A DNA stretch of 64,000 bases, from assembly GCF_024220585.1 (NCBI RefSeq), contig NZ_JAMXKF010000001.1, positions 744,001 through 808,000 of the forward strand. The letters run 5' to 3'. This DNA is from Dyadobacter diqingensis (GTDB lineage: Bacteria > Bacteroidota > Bacteroidia > Cytophagales > Spirosomataceae). The notes beneath the pieces were generated by a model that was given only the letters and a program-made list of their open reading frames with translations, made no database searches and was not told the origin of the DNA. Positions within the stretch are counted from its first letter, which is position 1. Every line of letters starts with the position of its first letter. Positions 8,633 to 18,044 of the stretch are shown here, piece after piece. A program made the translations under genes and the position numbers.

Positions 8633-10126
8633 TTATTGGTCAAAACTTCGTAGTCCTTCTACACGCAAATTAACATTCCCTTGCGCAAAAACAACGGAAT
8701 AAATGTGTTTTGGGGTCAAATATACCTTATCCGGCGTAATATCGGCAAGAGTTCCTTTTATTTGTACACCATCAGTAACTTTATAGTTGGAAAGTATCTG
8801 CTGGACACTCTTTTTGGCCTCTGCGATCTGATTTCCGACCGGAAACACCATTTCTTTCTCCATCATTTTACTGAATTTTCCCTGTAAAAGCCATCCCGCC
8901 GTGCGTACAATTGTATTTTTCGTATCGAGGTCATAATCCAGATCTTTTAATGACAATTTCTGCGTCTGCGGATCGTAATAAGGAATTCCTTTCAAGAAAA
9001 TACTACCGGTTACACTGCCTGAAAGTCCTGCTTTAATGATCAGTTTCTCGTTTTGACCGTACATTTCAATGGAAGTAACCTGAATATTGTATTTTCCTCC
9101 TAAAAAAGAATACTTCTGGCCAGAAAACCGCGCTGTGGCCATTCTGGCTGCATCTTCATAGGATATCAAACTGATCAGCCCGATCCTGAAATCCGAGGTA
9201 ACCTTATCGGTAATCTGTAAATCAGGCAGTTTCGGCGCAGGTTTTACCGCGGGTTTCACCGCCGATGTGATGGTTTGCGTATAACCCTTCATGCCAATGG
9301 ACGAGCGCAAAATATTGTTGCTGACCATCAAGGGAGTCATCACAATGGCCGTAGGCGTCACCACCAGCCAGGTGTCAAATTCCTTGGAAAGCAAAACAGG
9401 CTGACGGGCAAGATTCCAGGCTGCCTCGACATACTTCTTAATCTCAATACCGCTGTTAACCTGCTTGTCGATAGCCTGCGTGATCTTTTCAAAGTTGTGA
9501 TTTAACAACCTGCTCACCATGCTTTTAACCGGAATTTTAATCCCGGCTACTTTCACATTGGGCTCGCTGATCCAGTCGTAACTGTCGACATAAGTATCAG
9601 AATTAAGCTGCCAGTTGGGAGAAATTCCAATCTTGGATATCAGCCTGATCCTGATCGAAAATTCGGTGTCCTTGTAACCGGACAAACTGATTCCCAGCGG
9701 ACTTACCTTGTACCCGGCGCTCACCCAGATTTTGAGCGGTACTTCAAACAAAAAAGTAGAGTCCTTGGCAACGACCCGGATCGGGTTTATCTTCCAGACT
9801 TTCGCTTTGAGGTTATCTCCTCCATTGTCCTCGTAGCTGTCGTCTTCATAGATTAATCCTTTCAGCTGCGCGTTTATCTGCGTTTCCAACTCAGAAACAG
9901 GCATTTCAATCGGTAAATTCAATACCGACAAATGTTTTTCATTCTGAAGTTCGGCGTCTGAATACAAATATTCTTCCATAGGCTTTTTGGGCGAAGTGGT
10001 TTTGGGACGACAGTTCCACTGACCTAATCCCATTGAGATCAGCAGCAAAACCCATACAAGGCGCTTGAAGCGATTATTTAATTTTAACGAGCGTCGCACC
10101 GTATCCGAATTTTTCCTTTTGAGCAT
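8633..10126 (-). CDS. DUF4403-family lipoprotein
   Basis: A probable outer-membrane or periplasmic lipoprotein of about 500 residues. The N-terminus is basic, then hydrophobic (RLVWVLLLISMGLGQWNC), with the cysteine as lipidation site. Segments such as KVWKINPIRVVAKDSTFLFEVPLKIWV, SKIGISPNWQLNSDTYV and the C-terminal LKGIPYYDPQTQKLSLKDLDYDL are typical of DUF4403 as I know it; that family resembles lipid-binding tubular proteins but has no assigned reaction. The start is uncertain: ATG at 10126 (chosen), an ATG six codons upstream, or GTG at 10099. All overlap the end of the Smr-domain gene, so the two are translationally coupled. Confidence 0.8.
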   Translation of the reverse strand: MLKRKNSDTVRRSLKLNNRFKRLVWVLLLISMGLGQWNCRPKTTSPKKPMEEYLYSDAELQNEKHLSVLNLPIEMPVSELETQINAQLKGLIYEDDSYEDNGGDNLKAKVWKINPIRVVAKDSTFLFEVPLKIWVSAGYKVSPLGISLSGYKDTEFSIRIRLISKIGISPNWQLNSDTYVDSYDWISEPNVKVAGIKIPVKSMVSRLLNHNFEKITQAIDKQVNSGIEIKKYVEAAWNLARQPVLLSKEFDTWLVVTPTAIVMTPLMVSNNILRSSIGMKGYTQTITSAVKPAVKPAPKLPDLQITDKVTSDFRIGLISLISYEDAARMATARFSGQKYSFLGGKYNIQVTSIEMYGQNEKLIIKAGLSGSVTGSIFLKGIPYYDPQTQKLSLKDLDYDLDTKNTIVRTAGWLLQGKFSKMMEKEMVFPVGNQIAEAKKSVQQILSNYKVTDGVQIKGTLADITPDKVYLTPKHIYSVVFAQGNVNLRVEGLRSFDQ

Positions 10127-11060
10127 CTTTAAAATACTGAACATGCTGATTTTTGCTCAGTCGGCGGTGCAGTTCATCACGTAAAACGCCACTGCCTGCG
10201 CCATGAATAAAGGTAATTTCCTCCATTCCGTTACCAATTGCCTGTTCCAGACTCCCTTCGAATTTTGTCAGCTGTGTTTTCAGGATATCTTCTTTCGACA
10301 GACGTGAAAAGTCGTCCACCAATTTTTCAATATGCAGATCCACAATACCTTCCGGCTTTTCCAGCTCAATTTTGGGTGCTGTACCTCCTCCCATCAAACT
10401 GGTCCGAAGCTGCTCCTGAATATCCGTTTTGTTGGTAATAACCTCTTCCTTTTTTACATTTTCTTCATCCAGCTGAAAAACAAAAGCATCCTTACCTAAG
10501 ACAGGTGCCGGGCCTTTGCTCTTGTAAAAAGACTGCGCCCGGCATTTTATTTTTTTCTGAAACGGCAATACTGCATCAAAATTCCCCTCGCGGAAATGGA
10601 GAAGATTAAATGCAAAAACAGGCCAGGATTCAAAATCCTTCATTTGTAACTCCGTGAGCTTCTGCGAAGTTCTTGGTTTTAACAAACCTGCCGCCAAACC
10701 CGTATGAACATGCTCCTGCTGCGTCGTAGCCGTGAAAGGCAACGTCCAGTCTGAATTGTTGATAATATGCAGTGTCACAGCACGGTCATTCACGGAAACA
10801 AAGGCGATGTAAATACCTTTTTCAGCAAAGACAGCCTGCCTCGGGGCTATTCTCTCCCGCTGCGGCGCAATGCTTTGTCCCTCAGGGGTACGGTTCAACC
10901 GCTGCGACTCCACCGGAGAAATTGTCACTAACTCGCTGCGCAGCACAGGGATACGAAATCCGTCCTCAATTTCAACTTCAATCACATTTCCGGGTAAAAA
11001 GGCATAAATAATTCCTTCTTCACGCCCGTGTACCAATCTTACTTTATCTCCTATGTTCAT
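10074..11060 (-). CDS. DUF2027 and Smr domain protein
   Basis: A cytosolic protein of 328 residues starting at MNIGDKVRLVHGREEGII (ATG at 11060; an in-frame start nine codons earlier is unlikely). The N-terminal part is a small SH3-like fold followed by a DUF2027 beta-domain. The C-terminal 90 residues are a Smr endonuclease-like domain with the diagnostic DLHIEKL start and HGAGSGVLRDEL (HGxGxGxLR). Smr domains nick DNA or cleave RNA, for example on stalled ribosomes; no MutS2 ATPase part is present here. The physiological substrate is unknown. Confidence 0.85.
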   Translation of the reverse strand: MNIGDKVRLVHGREEGIIYAFLPGNVIEVEIEDGFRIPVLRSELVTISPVESQRLNRTPEGQSIAPQRERIAPRQAVFAEKGIYIAFVSVNDRAVTLHIINNSDWTLPFTATTQQEHVHTGLAAGLLKPRTSQKLTELQMKDFESWPVFAFNLLHFREGNFDAVLPFQKKIKCRAQSFYKSKGPAPVLGKDAFVFQLDEENVKKEEVITNKTDIQEQLRTSLMGGGTAPKIELEKPEGIVDLHIEKLVDDFSRLSKEDILKTQLTKFEGSLEQAIGNGMEEITFIHGAGSGVLRDELHRRLSKNQHVQYFKDAQKEKFGYGATLVKIK

Positions 11061-11075
11061 AATCTTGTATTTAAA

Positions 11076-11112
11076 AATAACCGACAAGGCGCATAAACTA
11101 ACCTGTCGTCGG
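11076..11112 (-). terminator. Terminator of the DUF2279 gene
   Basis: On the minus strand an imperfect stem CCGACGACAGG / CCTTGTCGG (11081-11112) is followed by TTATTTTTAAAT. It lies between the stop of the DUF2279 gene and the ATG of the next gene and could also act as leader structure. Confidence 0.5.
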
Positions 11113-11161
11113 TTGCTAAGTTACTCTATTATTAAAGATCTGCATCGGGCCATCTTTTTTC

Positions 11162-12097
11162 TTAAAAATAAAACGGCTTGAAATCGATCCCTTTTTTACT
11201 GATCTGCAAAGCAGGTGCCGGAATTTTCAGAGAGTTGGCTAAAAAAGCAATGGTCCTCACAAATTTGCTCCGTGATTTTATTTTAGTCAGGTCAATATCG
11301 AGCGACAAATAAAATTGTCGGTACGGATGAAATCCTCTTTCAATACTTTGACTTTTCTCAGCAGAAACCATATCCTGAATTCCGTATCCTACCGACAAAC
11401 ACAACCAGGCTGGCCAGCTGCTGCCCTTAAAAAAAGATTTTGGACTCCCTGAAAACCAGTAGGTTTGACCATTATAATCTTTCAGCCAGCGTTCCGTGGG
11501 TTTGCTCCCCAGCAAGTTCGGACGCTCCCTGGCCAGCGGAGTAAAATGGAATGAAAATTTAGGCTGAATACGCACCTCATCCCAAAGCGCGATCTGCCCG
11601 AGATAAATAGCCGAGCCTGTTAAGTTGGCCACCATATCTCCCGGCGAAAAACCGTAATCGGGTGAAAAACCGTCCAGGATTTCAATCGGAGTTTGAAAGA
11701 TAATTCCGGAAATGGCTCCGTAAATCATCATTTGTTTTTTTGAAATTCCCGTTTTTTTATAAATTTCAGCCGTGTGGCGTGCGATCTGGTAGGATGTGTA
11801 AACATGCCCCATTTTGTCCATTTGCAGCCACTCATAGGTGTCATCCTTTACCCGGAAGTTTGTTAAAGGGTTTTTATACCATGATTTACTGAGCCCGTAA
11901 ATCGTCCCTAAGTACAATGTTGACTGCGCTGCGAATATACCTCTGAGAAGCTTGTAATTCGGAGCCACTTTGTCCGCGGAATCTGTATGAACCGAGTCCT
12001 GAGACATGAGAGGTGCCGTGATCTCCTGCGCCATGAGTGAGGCATTACCGGAAATCAGGATAAAAAAAAGAACTGTTGCCTTGTAAAAATATTTCAT
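11162..12097 (-). CDS. DUF2279 (YfiM-like) secreted protein
   Basis: A 311-residue exported protein with a Sec signal peptide (MKYFYKATVLFFILISGNASLMAQ). The central segment DKMGHVYTSYQIARHTAEIYK...GAISGIIFQTPIEILDGFSPDYGFSPGDMVANLTGS is the core that I associate with DUF2279 proteins; it has conserved His, Asp and Gly residues and short hydrophobic helices that may sit in the membrane. The C-terminal third is strand-like and may contact the outer membrane. No biochemical role is known to me. It is followed by a hairpin terminator. Confidence 0.7.
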   Translation of the reverse strand: MKYFYKATVLFFILISGNASLMAQEITAPLMSQDSVHTDSADKVAPNYKLLRGIFAAQSTLYLGTIYGLSKSWYKNPLTNFRVKDDTYEWLQMDKMGHVYTSYQIARHTAEIYKKTGISKKQMMIYGAISGIIFQTPIEILDGFSPDYGFSPGDMVANLTGSAIYLGQIALWDEVRIQPKFSFHFTPLARERPNLLGSKPTERWLKDYNGQTYWFSGSPKSFFKGSSWPAWLCLSVGYGIQDMVSAEKSQSIERGFHPYRQFYLSLDIDLTKIKSRSKFVRTIAFLANSLKIPAPALQISKKGIDFKPFYF

Positions 12098-12255
12098 TAA
12101 AAAGTTACCATGAAGCTTTCATAGCGTTTCGTTATGAGCTTTTAGGGTTTGACTATGGATGTGTTATTCATGCAATTTCTGACAAATAATCACAGACTCT
12201 ATTCACTCGTTATTTAAAAATTATCTGCCTTAAATATCTTGTTGGTTTACGCAGA

Positions 12256-14340
12256 TCAGTACCCGCCGTGGTATTTTCTCAACCCCCACTCTGCTCCCAG
12301 CAATATCAAAATCAGGAAGAAAAGCCATTTCAGATGAATTAGTTCCACCATTTCTTCGCTGCTATCCAGACGATCCGGTTCCCGGTCCGTTTTCAGTTTC
12401 TGAATCAACTGCGTTAGCGAAGCAGGCTGCACAAACTGTCCGCCGGTTTTCGCAGCCAATTCCCGCAGCATCCCAAAATCAGCCGTCGTATTGGCTAGTT
12501 CCAAGTCTACTTTTCTGACTACAAACTGGCCATTTATTTTTTCAGAAATACCTTTTACCGTCGTAGTCGCCTGAAAACGATAAACACCTTCGGCTAAACC
12601 ACTGATATTGTAACGCGGGTTCTCGGCGGTATGGGTGTAAGCATATTGTTTCGACTTACCCTTTTCATCCGTGATATCCAGTTTTACTTCCTGTCCATAA
12701 ACCGGTTCGTAGATATCATTATAAATTTCGGTCTGGAAAATAACTTCTTCACCTTCCTCAAATTCCGGGCGTACCGGATAAATCCTGAACTTCCGCTTAT
12801 CGTCACGAACGGAAAGGATCTGAATGATTTTCTGGAAAAGATTATCCACCAGTTCATGCTTGCCGGTCAAAGCAAATTCCTCCTGCCTCCATTGCCATAT
12901 CCCTTCACCGGCAAGAATCGCCGTCTTTTGTTCCGTGGCTGTATTCAATACCAAAAGCGGTTTGCTGGTATTCAAGGTTCCCACTTTTTGAAATAATATC
13001 GTTTCAGTTCCTGGCGAAACGGTATATTCGCCAAAAGGAACAGAAAGAGGCGGAAGCCTTTCCAGCAATTTCAGACTTTCTTCATTGAAATTAATCTGCT
13101 GAAACAACGGATTGTATCGCGCTGCCACCTTATCAAATTGCCCCTGATTTACATTCACCGTCAGCGAGCGGTTCAAAGTATTCAACAATGGAACGGCTGA
13201 CTGGTTTCCCAAAATATAAAATATGGGTCTTTTTGAATCCAGAAACTTCCGCACCATTGGATTGCCGAGACCGAGCATGTTCGGTATCTGATGCAGGATG
13301 ATCAGATCATAAGGTTTGTTCCCGGCCACGTCAGCATTCGGATTTGCAGAAGCGGTCAGGATATTAACATCCAGCTCATAATTATCATTGCTTTCAATCA
13401 GACTTCTCAGTGCTTTTACATCCGGATGCGGTGTCAAAGCCAGCAGAAGAATTTTCTGACGTCCATCAATGATATCGATGTAAACATCCCGCTTATTATT
13501 CCGGTCAGAAGCTTCACCCTGCACGGTTCCAAGTTCAATGGTATAATGCTGAATGCCTTTTTGTTTGGACGAAGCCGTAAAATCAAAAGATTTAAAAAAA
13601 GTGCCACGGTCAATTTTTACCTGTTGCGTGGCGATAATGCGTCCTCCCTGTTTAAGAGAAACGGTGGTTGATTTGCCAGCCAGTCCATTGGCTGCAATGT
13701 CAGCCCTGATCGGAAAATCATTCCCCAGATAAGCAACGCGGTTGTTGACAACATCTTTTATCCGGATATCAAGATCAGGAATGGTATCACCCACGGCAAC
13801 GGTATTGACTTTAAAAGGAAACTGATTAAATGTGGGCGCAACGCCCTGGTTGACGATACCATCTGAAAGCAAAATAACATCCGTAAGATTTCTTCCCTCA
13901 AAATTACTTTTTACGGTCTGAAGCAATCCGGACAGATCTGTTTTTCGCTGATCAAAACGGATGGAATCTATATTTAAGCCTTCCGCCGTTTTGTCAAAAG
14001 TCTGGATACTTACTTCATAACCTGCCGCATTTAACTCCTGCGCTGCTTCTGTAATTTGTTTCAAAACCGGCTGCCCTACTCCTTTTACAGATTCAGAGTT
14101 ATCGACGGCGAAAACAATTTTGGCTTTATCAATCACACTTTCCGTACGGCGCACCAACGGACTGAGCAGTAAAAAACAGATAAAGGCAACCACAATACCG
14201 CGTAAAGCCGCCAATGCATAGTTAAGCTTTTTACTCCATGATGCCTCCGGCTGATATAAAAGGAATGCATAAGCACCGCCCGCCAGAAGACAAAAAATGA
14301 TAAACCAGTATGGAGTTTGAAATATAAGCTCTGAACGCAT
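12256..14340 (-). CDS. VWA-domain membrane protein
   Basis: A 694-residue inner-membrane protein. Two N-terminal helices (residues 10-29 and 45-62) precede a von Willebrand factor A domain whose metal site begins IVFAVDNSES (D80, DxSxS pattern) and continues with a TDLSGLL and VILLSDG segment. A middle region resembles a glutamine-amidotransferase-like/Ig-like part (KILLLALTPHPDVKALRSLIESN) and the last helix is HLKWLFFLILILLGAEWGLRK. This layout is that of Bacteroidota BatA/BatB-like or 'VWA-containing CoxE/aerotolerance' relatives. The role is unknown; it probably assembles or senses envelope complexes. Confidence 0.8.
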   Translation of the reverse strand: MRSELIFQTPYWFIIFCLLAGGAYAFLLYQPEASWSKKLNYALAALRGIVVAFICFLLLSPLVRRTESVIDKAKIVFAVDNSESVKGVGQPVLKQITEAAQELNAAGYEVSIQTFDKTAEGLNIDSIRFDQRKTDLSGLLQTVKSNFEGRNLTDVILLSDGIVNQGVAPTFNQFPFKVNTVAVGDTIPDLDIRIKDVVNNRVAYLGNDFPIRADIAANGLAGKSTTVSLKQGGRIIATQQVKIDRGTFFKSFDFTASSKQKGIQHYTIELGTVQGEASDRNNKRDVYIDIIDGRQKILLLALTPHPDVKALRSLIESNDNYELDVNILTASANPNADVAGNKPYDLIILHQIPNMLGLGNPMVRKFLDSKRPIFYILGNQSAVPLLNTLNRSLTVNVNQGQFDKVAARYNPLFQQINFNEESLKLLERLPPLSVPFGEYTVSPGTETILFQKVGTLNTSKPLLVLNTATEQKTAILAGEGIWQWRQEEFALTGKHELVDNLFQKIIQILSVRDDKRKFRIYPVRPEFEEGEEVIFQTEIYNDIYEPVYGQEVKLDITDEKGKSKQYAYTHTAENPRYNISGLAEGVYRFQATTTVKGISEKINGQFVVRKVDLELANTTADFGMLRELAAKTGGQFVQPASLTQLIQKLKTDREPDRLDSSEEMVELIHLKWLFFLILILLGAEWGLRKYHGGY

Positions 14341-14493
14341 AGTAATGAATAAGCAGTTTTCCAGTAAACAGTATTACAGAAATATAGTAACAGTTTTGCA
14401 GAAAGCACTATTATTGCCAATATTCAATGAAATAAACGAGAGAAAGACTAAAAAGCAACGATGAATCTGATTTCTCTTATTTACCCAATAACA

Positions 14494-14530
14494 CAAATCC
14501 CGCCTCTCCGTAACGAAGAATCGGGATTTG
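14494..14530. terminator. Stem-loop in the fabG-VWA gap
   Basis: Nine-base arms CAAATCCCG / CGGGATTTG with a 19-base loop, about 95 bases downstream of the fabG stop. No strong U tract follows in either direction. The rest of the 283-base gap shows no gene. Confidence 0.4.
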
Positions 14531-14623
14531 CATTATATTTTCAGAATTGATAAAGTTAAAAGCGATCAGCCACAAATGGCTAACATAAACTTTCAACCGC
14601 AACGGTCACTTTCAACTAAAGAA

Positions 14624-15370
14624 CTAAGTAAGCATTCCGCCGTCAACCTGAAGAACCTGTCCTGTGATATAACGTGACATATCAGATGCTAAAAATACAC
14701 AAGCGTCTGCTACTTCTTCCGGCTTTCCACCACGTTTCATTGGAATGGATTGTTTCCAGTCTTCCACTGCTTTCGAATCAATGGCATCGGTCATTTCCGT
14801 TTCGATAAAACCGGGTGCCACTGCATTGGAGCGGATATTTCTTGAACCCAGTTCAAGCGCAATGGACTTTGTGAAACCAATGATTCCTGCTTTTGAAGCC
14901 GCATAATTCGCCTGTCCGGCGTTTCCGCGAATCCCAACCACAGAAGTAAGATTTATAATAGACCCGCTTTTCGCACGGATCATGCTTTTAGTAGCTGCTT
15001 TGGTAAGGTTAAATACCGATTTAAGGTTGATATTGATAACCGTATCCCATTGTTCTTCACTCATACGCATCAACAAACCATCACGTGTGATACCGGCGTT
15101 GTTGATCAATATGTCAAGTTTTCCAAAATCAGCAATAACCTCGGTAACCAACTGGTCTGCCTGCTGAAAATCAGAAGCATCAGAACGATATCCTTTTGCT
15201 TTGATACCGAATTGCTCCAATTCCTTTACTAACGCTTCTCCTTTTTCCACACTGGAAAGGTAGGTAAAAGCCACGTTCGCTCCTTCCTGAGCCAAACGCA
15301 AAGCAATTGAGCGCCCAATACCACGAGAAGCTCCGGTTACCAAAGCCACTTTATTTTCTACTAATCTCAT
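14624..15370 (-). CDS. fabG: 3-oxoacyl-[acyl-carrier-protein] reductase
   Basis: NADPH-dependent reductase of fatty-acid elongation. A start at 15370 (MRLVENKVALVTGAS) is chosen: it gives the standard 248 residues and sits 32 bases after the predicted transcription start; the longer in-frame start at 15439 overlaps the promoter. The cofactor loop TGASRGIG is at 12-19, NNAG at 90-93, and the catalytic Ser143-Tyr156-Lys160 are all present, as is the C-terminal YITGQVLQVDGGM. No fab neighbours are linked here. Confidence 0.93.
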   Translation of the reverse strand: MRLVENKVALVTGASRGIGRSIALRLAQEGANVAFTYLSSVEKGEALVKELEQFGIKAKGYRSDASDFQQADQLVTEVIADFGKLDILINNAGITRDGLLMRMSEEQWDTVININLKSVFNLTKAATKSMIRAKSGSIINLTSVVGIRGNAGQANYAASKAGIIGFTKSIALELGSRNIRSNAVAPGFIETEMTDAIDSKAVEDWKQSIPMKRGGKPEEVADACVFLASDMSRYITGQVLQVDGGMLT

Positions 15371-15408
15371 AAACAGGTTTAAAATCGGATAGAATGAATT
15401 TCGAACCG

Positions 15409-15440
15409 CAAAAATAGGGTATTGTATAGAGACAGGCAAA
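15409..15440 (-). promoter_or_regulatory. fabG promoter (complete Bacteroidota type)
   Basis: On the minus strand TTTG (15440-15437), a 20-base spacer and TATTTTTG (15416-15409) match the TTTG-N19/20-TAnnTTTG consensus exactly. Predicted start near 15402, giving a 32-nt leader. Confidence 0.75.
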
Positions 15441-15501
15441 AAAAGAGGTAATGATGACAGATTCTTTTATGATTTGTGTGACGATTGAGGGTTTTGGGTG
15501 G

Positions 15502-15594
15502 TTGACGATTGACAGATGACCATTGTTGGCCATTGATAGCCAACAGCTCGTAGTGACCGGTCAATGGTCGATGGTCAAAACCCACAATCGTCAA
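15502..15594. repeat. Nested inverted repeat in fabG upstream gap
   Basis: Three nested perfect arms: TTGACGATTG (15502-15511)/CAATCGTCAA (15585-15594), GACCATTG (15518-15525)/CAATGGTC (15562-15569), and GTTGGC/GCCAAC around an eight-base loop (15525-15544). The words TGGTCAATGGTC recur. It is noncoding and could form a long hairpin or cruciform. This is the only structure in the roughly 230 bases between the fabG promoter and the next terminator. Confidence 0.65.
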
Positions 15595-15602
15595 TGGTCA
15601 CA

Positions 15603-15644
15603 TAAAAAAAGAAACAGCCCCGCCGAAAAATTCAGCAGGGCTGT
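15603..15644 (-). terminator. Terminator of the phytase-like gene
   Basis: On the minus strand the stem ACAGCCC(TGC).../...(GCG)GGGCTGT is followed by TTTCTTTTTTTATG, a classic intrinsic terminator 42 bases after the stop codon at 15686. Confidence 0.85.
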
Positions 15645-15685
15645 AAACAACAATAGGAGAATCCACTTATATTAAGTTTCACATA

Positions 15686-16990
15686 CTATTTCAATCCCTT
15701 GCTTAATGGGATGAAGTAGATCACGTTTCTGTCCACAAGAAGTGTCGACGGAAGAATTTTCTGAATGATGGAATTGTCGGGTGTCGCAGGACTTACAATC
15801 CCGAAATCGTCGTCGTTCACCACGGCGATCATTTTATTGTTAATAATAGCCAACCCTTCCGCCTTATCATGTGGATAACCGCCCGGGATAGCCAGAATAT
15901 CGGCAACCATTTCTTTGGTTACCGGTTTGATATTGTTTGAAATGATTTCCGCGTCCGTCAGTTCGTCCACTGTTTTACCACCAAACAGCAAACCGCTTTC
16001 TTTATTATCCGGGTCAGAAATGTCCGTGGCTGCGGAAATATCAATTTTATAAACACGTTTGATAAGCGATGCCGGGTTTCCACCTGCATAGTCCTGATCA
16101 CGTTCCAGTACAAGAAAAGTCGTTCCGGTAATAGCCACAATCTCGCTTGATAATGTTTTGGTAGACTCGGTGATGTATGCAAATTGTTTTGTCTCGCCCG
16201 TTGCCACATTAAAAACAAGCAAACGAAGCAATCTCGAACTGGCAACTTTCGCTTTGCTTGGATTATAAATAGGTGACTGCATCATACCCACGAGGAATTT
16301 CCCATCTGGTGTGATCGTCAGCCCTTCCATACCGCGGTTGGGACGGCGTCTCGCCAAAACTTTTGGTAACTTGCGGCCGCCTGTTCCTGTCCCGAAAGGA
16401 TTGATACGTTCGATCGTTTTACCCGTTTTGTCAAAATGGACGATATGAGGTCCGTACTCATCACTTACCCAGAAAGTGCCGTCGGTAGGATCTACCGTCA
16501 GACCTTCGCAGTCAATTCCTTCTGCATCATTGGCGATGGGGGCTCCCATAAAATCCAGCGCTGTTTCACCCGCATTGCCTTCACCCGGTAAATTAGGGCG
16601 ACCAGTCAGTTTGGTTCCGGCAGCATTTTTAAATTCAATGGTCGACTGATAAACAAGTTCGTCCCCCACCAGCTTGAACTTTGCGATATTCGGATTAAAA
16701 TCCGGGACCGGGAAAATTTTCGATTCGTTTGTACCATCAACATTAGGTCCGCGATCGGTCATCAGATAAAATGAATCCCACTCACCCGGAACCTGAGCCA
16801 TGGATGAACCATAACCACTGCCGTATATTTTTGTACCGTTTTGCGTCGTTGATAAAATCGGAGCAGTTTTGAAAGTAGCTTTTACGGGATAACTCGCCCC
16901 ATCCGGATTTTCAATATTATGGTCCGTACAGGATACCAGGGCTGCTGCCGATAAAGTTGCCAGGAAGGTAAAACGTAATGTTGATTTCAT
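15686..16990 (-). CDS. Esterase-like/phytase-like beta-propeller lipoprotein
   Basis: A 434-residue lipoprotein with the lipobox AALVSC at residues 16-21. The body belongs to the 'esterase-like activity of phytase' group: FYLMTDRGPNVDG near residue 76, EGIDCEGLTVDPTDGTFWVSDEYGPHIVHFD, RGMEGLTITPDGKFLVGMMQSP and the late GGYPHDKAEGLAIINNKMIAVVNDDDFG, each one propeller blade with conserved Glu and Asp. These proteins probably hydrolyse phosphate or carboxyl esters outside the cell; the substrate is unknown. The gene stands alone. Confidence 0.82.
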   Translation of the reverse strand: MKSTLRFTFLATLSAAALVSCTDHNIENPDGASYPVKATFKTAPILSTTQNGTKIYGSGYGSSMAQVPGEWDSFYLMTDRGPNVDGTNESKIFPVPDFNPNIAKFKLVGDELVYQSTIEFKNAAGTKLTGRPNLPGEGNAGETALDFMGAPIANDAEGIDCEGLTVDPTDGTFWVSDEYGPHIVHFDKTGKTIERINPFGTGTGGRKLPKVLARRRPNRGMEGLTITPDGKFLVGMMQSPIYNPSKAKVASSRLLRLLVFNVATGETKQFAYITESTKTLSSEIVAITGTTFLVLERDQDYAGGNPASLIKRVYKIDISAATDISDPDNKESGLLFGGKTVDELTDAEIISNNIKPVTKEMVADILAIPGGYPHDKAEGLAIINNKMIAVVNDDDFGIVSPATPDNSIIQKILPSTLLVDRNVIYFIPLSKGLK

Positions 16991-17006
16991 ATAGTCAGTT
17001 TTTCGT

Positions 17007-17014
17007 CAAAACTA
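17007..17014 (-). promoter_or_regulatory. -7 element for the phytase-like gene
   Basis: On the minus strand TAGTTTTG (TAnnTTTG) lies 17 bases before the ATG at 16990, which would give a leader of only about ten bases. No TTTG at -33. Confidence 0.4.
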
Positions 17015-17282
17015 CGTTTTCGGCATTAGGCAGGAATTAAGGAGATGTTATTAAAAGGTTAAATCGTACACGGTTTGAATGGAGGAATCGTTTTTGGTTT
17101 ATATACTTGGTACGGAGTTGCGAAGTGTAAAATTTGAACAAACTGCTATTCTAAGTCTCAGCGATTTTCTGAAATTAGATTTATAAAATTCCTCCCGGAC
17201 AAACCTTCCTGCCATTCTCTTTGTTGCTTGGTCATTGGTATAATATTCAAAAAAGCCTTTTAAGGCTGCAATTTCAACATAA

Positions 17283-17996
17283 ATGGCAGAATCAATTAAA
17301 ACAGCGCTGATCACCGGCGGCTCCAAAGGAATAGGTTATGGCGTAGCCGCAGTGCTGATCAAAGAAGGAATTCGCGTGGCAGTAACCAGCCGTTCTCAAA
17401 AAAGCGCTGACGAAGCAGCCGCAGAACTTAACAAGATCCGTGAAGGTTTCGCGATCGGCATCGAATCGGATGTACGCAGTCTCGAATCACAACAAAATGC
17501 AGTAAAAGTTCTTGTTGACAAATGGGGACAACTGAACTACGTGATCGCCAACGCTGGTGTAGGACATTTCGCTCCGATTTACGATTTAACACCGGAACAG
17601 TGGCAGGAAACCATTGACATCAACTTAACAGGTGTTTTTTACAGTGCAAAAGCGTCCCTGGATGCGTTAAAAGAAACAAAAGGTTATTTTATCAATATTT
17701 CGAGCCTTGCCGGCACCAACTTCTTCCCGAATGGAACGGCCTATAACGCAAGCAAGTTTGGCTTGGTAGGTTTTTCGCAGGCCATGATGATGGATGTGCG
17801 CAATGACGGCATTAAGGTTTCTACCATTATGCCTGGATCCGTGGCAACGGAGTTTGCCAATCACCAGCCATCAGAAAAGGATGCATGGAAAATCCAGCCG
17901 GAAGATATCGGCCAGATTGTGTCTGACTTAATTAAAATGCCGGCCAGAACTCTACCAAGTAAGGTAGAAGTACGCCCGTCGGTTCCGGGTAAATAA
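17283..17996 (+). CDS. Short-chain dehydrogenase/reductase
   Basis: A 237-residue NAD(P)-dependent oxidoreductase of the classical SDR type, cytosolic. Cofactor loop TGGSKGIG (11-18), ANAG (89-92), catalytic Ser141, Tyr154 and Lys158 in the order ISSLAG...YNASK. It resembles FabG but ends early, without the usual GQ-x-hydrophobic-DGG tail, so a fatty-acid role is less likely than a general carbonyl reductase. The start at 17283 is the only ATG that keeps the full Rossmann strand. Convergent with the ABC operon. Confidence 0.87.
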   Translation: MAESIKTALITGGSKGIGYGVAAVLIKEGIRVAVTSRSQKSADEAAAELNKIREGFAIGIESDVRSLESQQNAVKVLVDKWGQLNYVIANAGVGHFAPIYDLTPEQWQETIDINLTGVFYSAKASLDALKETKGYFINISSLAGTNFFPNGTAYNASKFGLVGFSQAMMMDVRNDGIKVSTIMPGSVATEFANHQPSEKDAWKIQPEDIGQIVSDLIKMPARTLPSKVEVRPSVPGK

Positions 17997-18008
17997 TCCG
18001 GAATACAT

Positions 18009-18044
18009 AAGTTAGCTTTGGTTTCAACGACCAGGGCTAACTTT
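18009..18044. terminator. Two-way terminator between SDR and ABC operon
   Basis: Stem AAGTTAGC (18009-18016)/GCTAACTT (18036-18043) with an inner TGGT/ACCA pairing, between convergent genes. Only a short T tract follows. Confidence 0.5.

Noticed and set aside
13291..13671. A 126-codon plus-strand frame within the VWA gene
   Set aside because: Antisense to a clear VWA-protein frame, no start signal, composition of a shadow frame.
17099..17326. A 75-codon minus-strand frame overlapping the start of the SDR gene
   Set aside because: The amino-acid pattern is not absurd, but it runs antisense into a certain SDR start, has no promoter box and no recognisable family; left unannotated.
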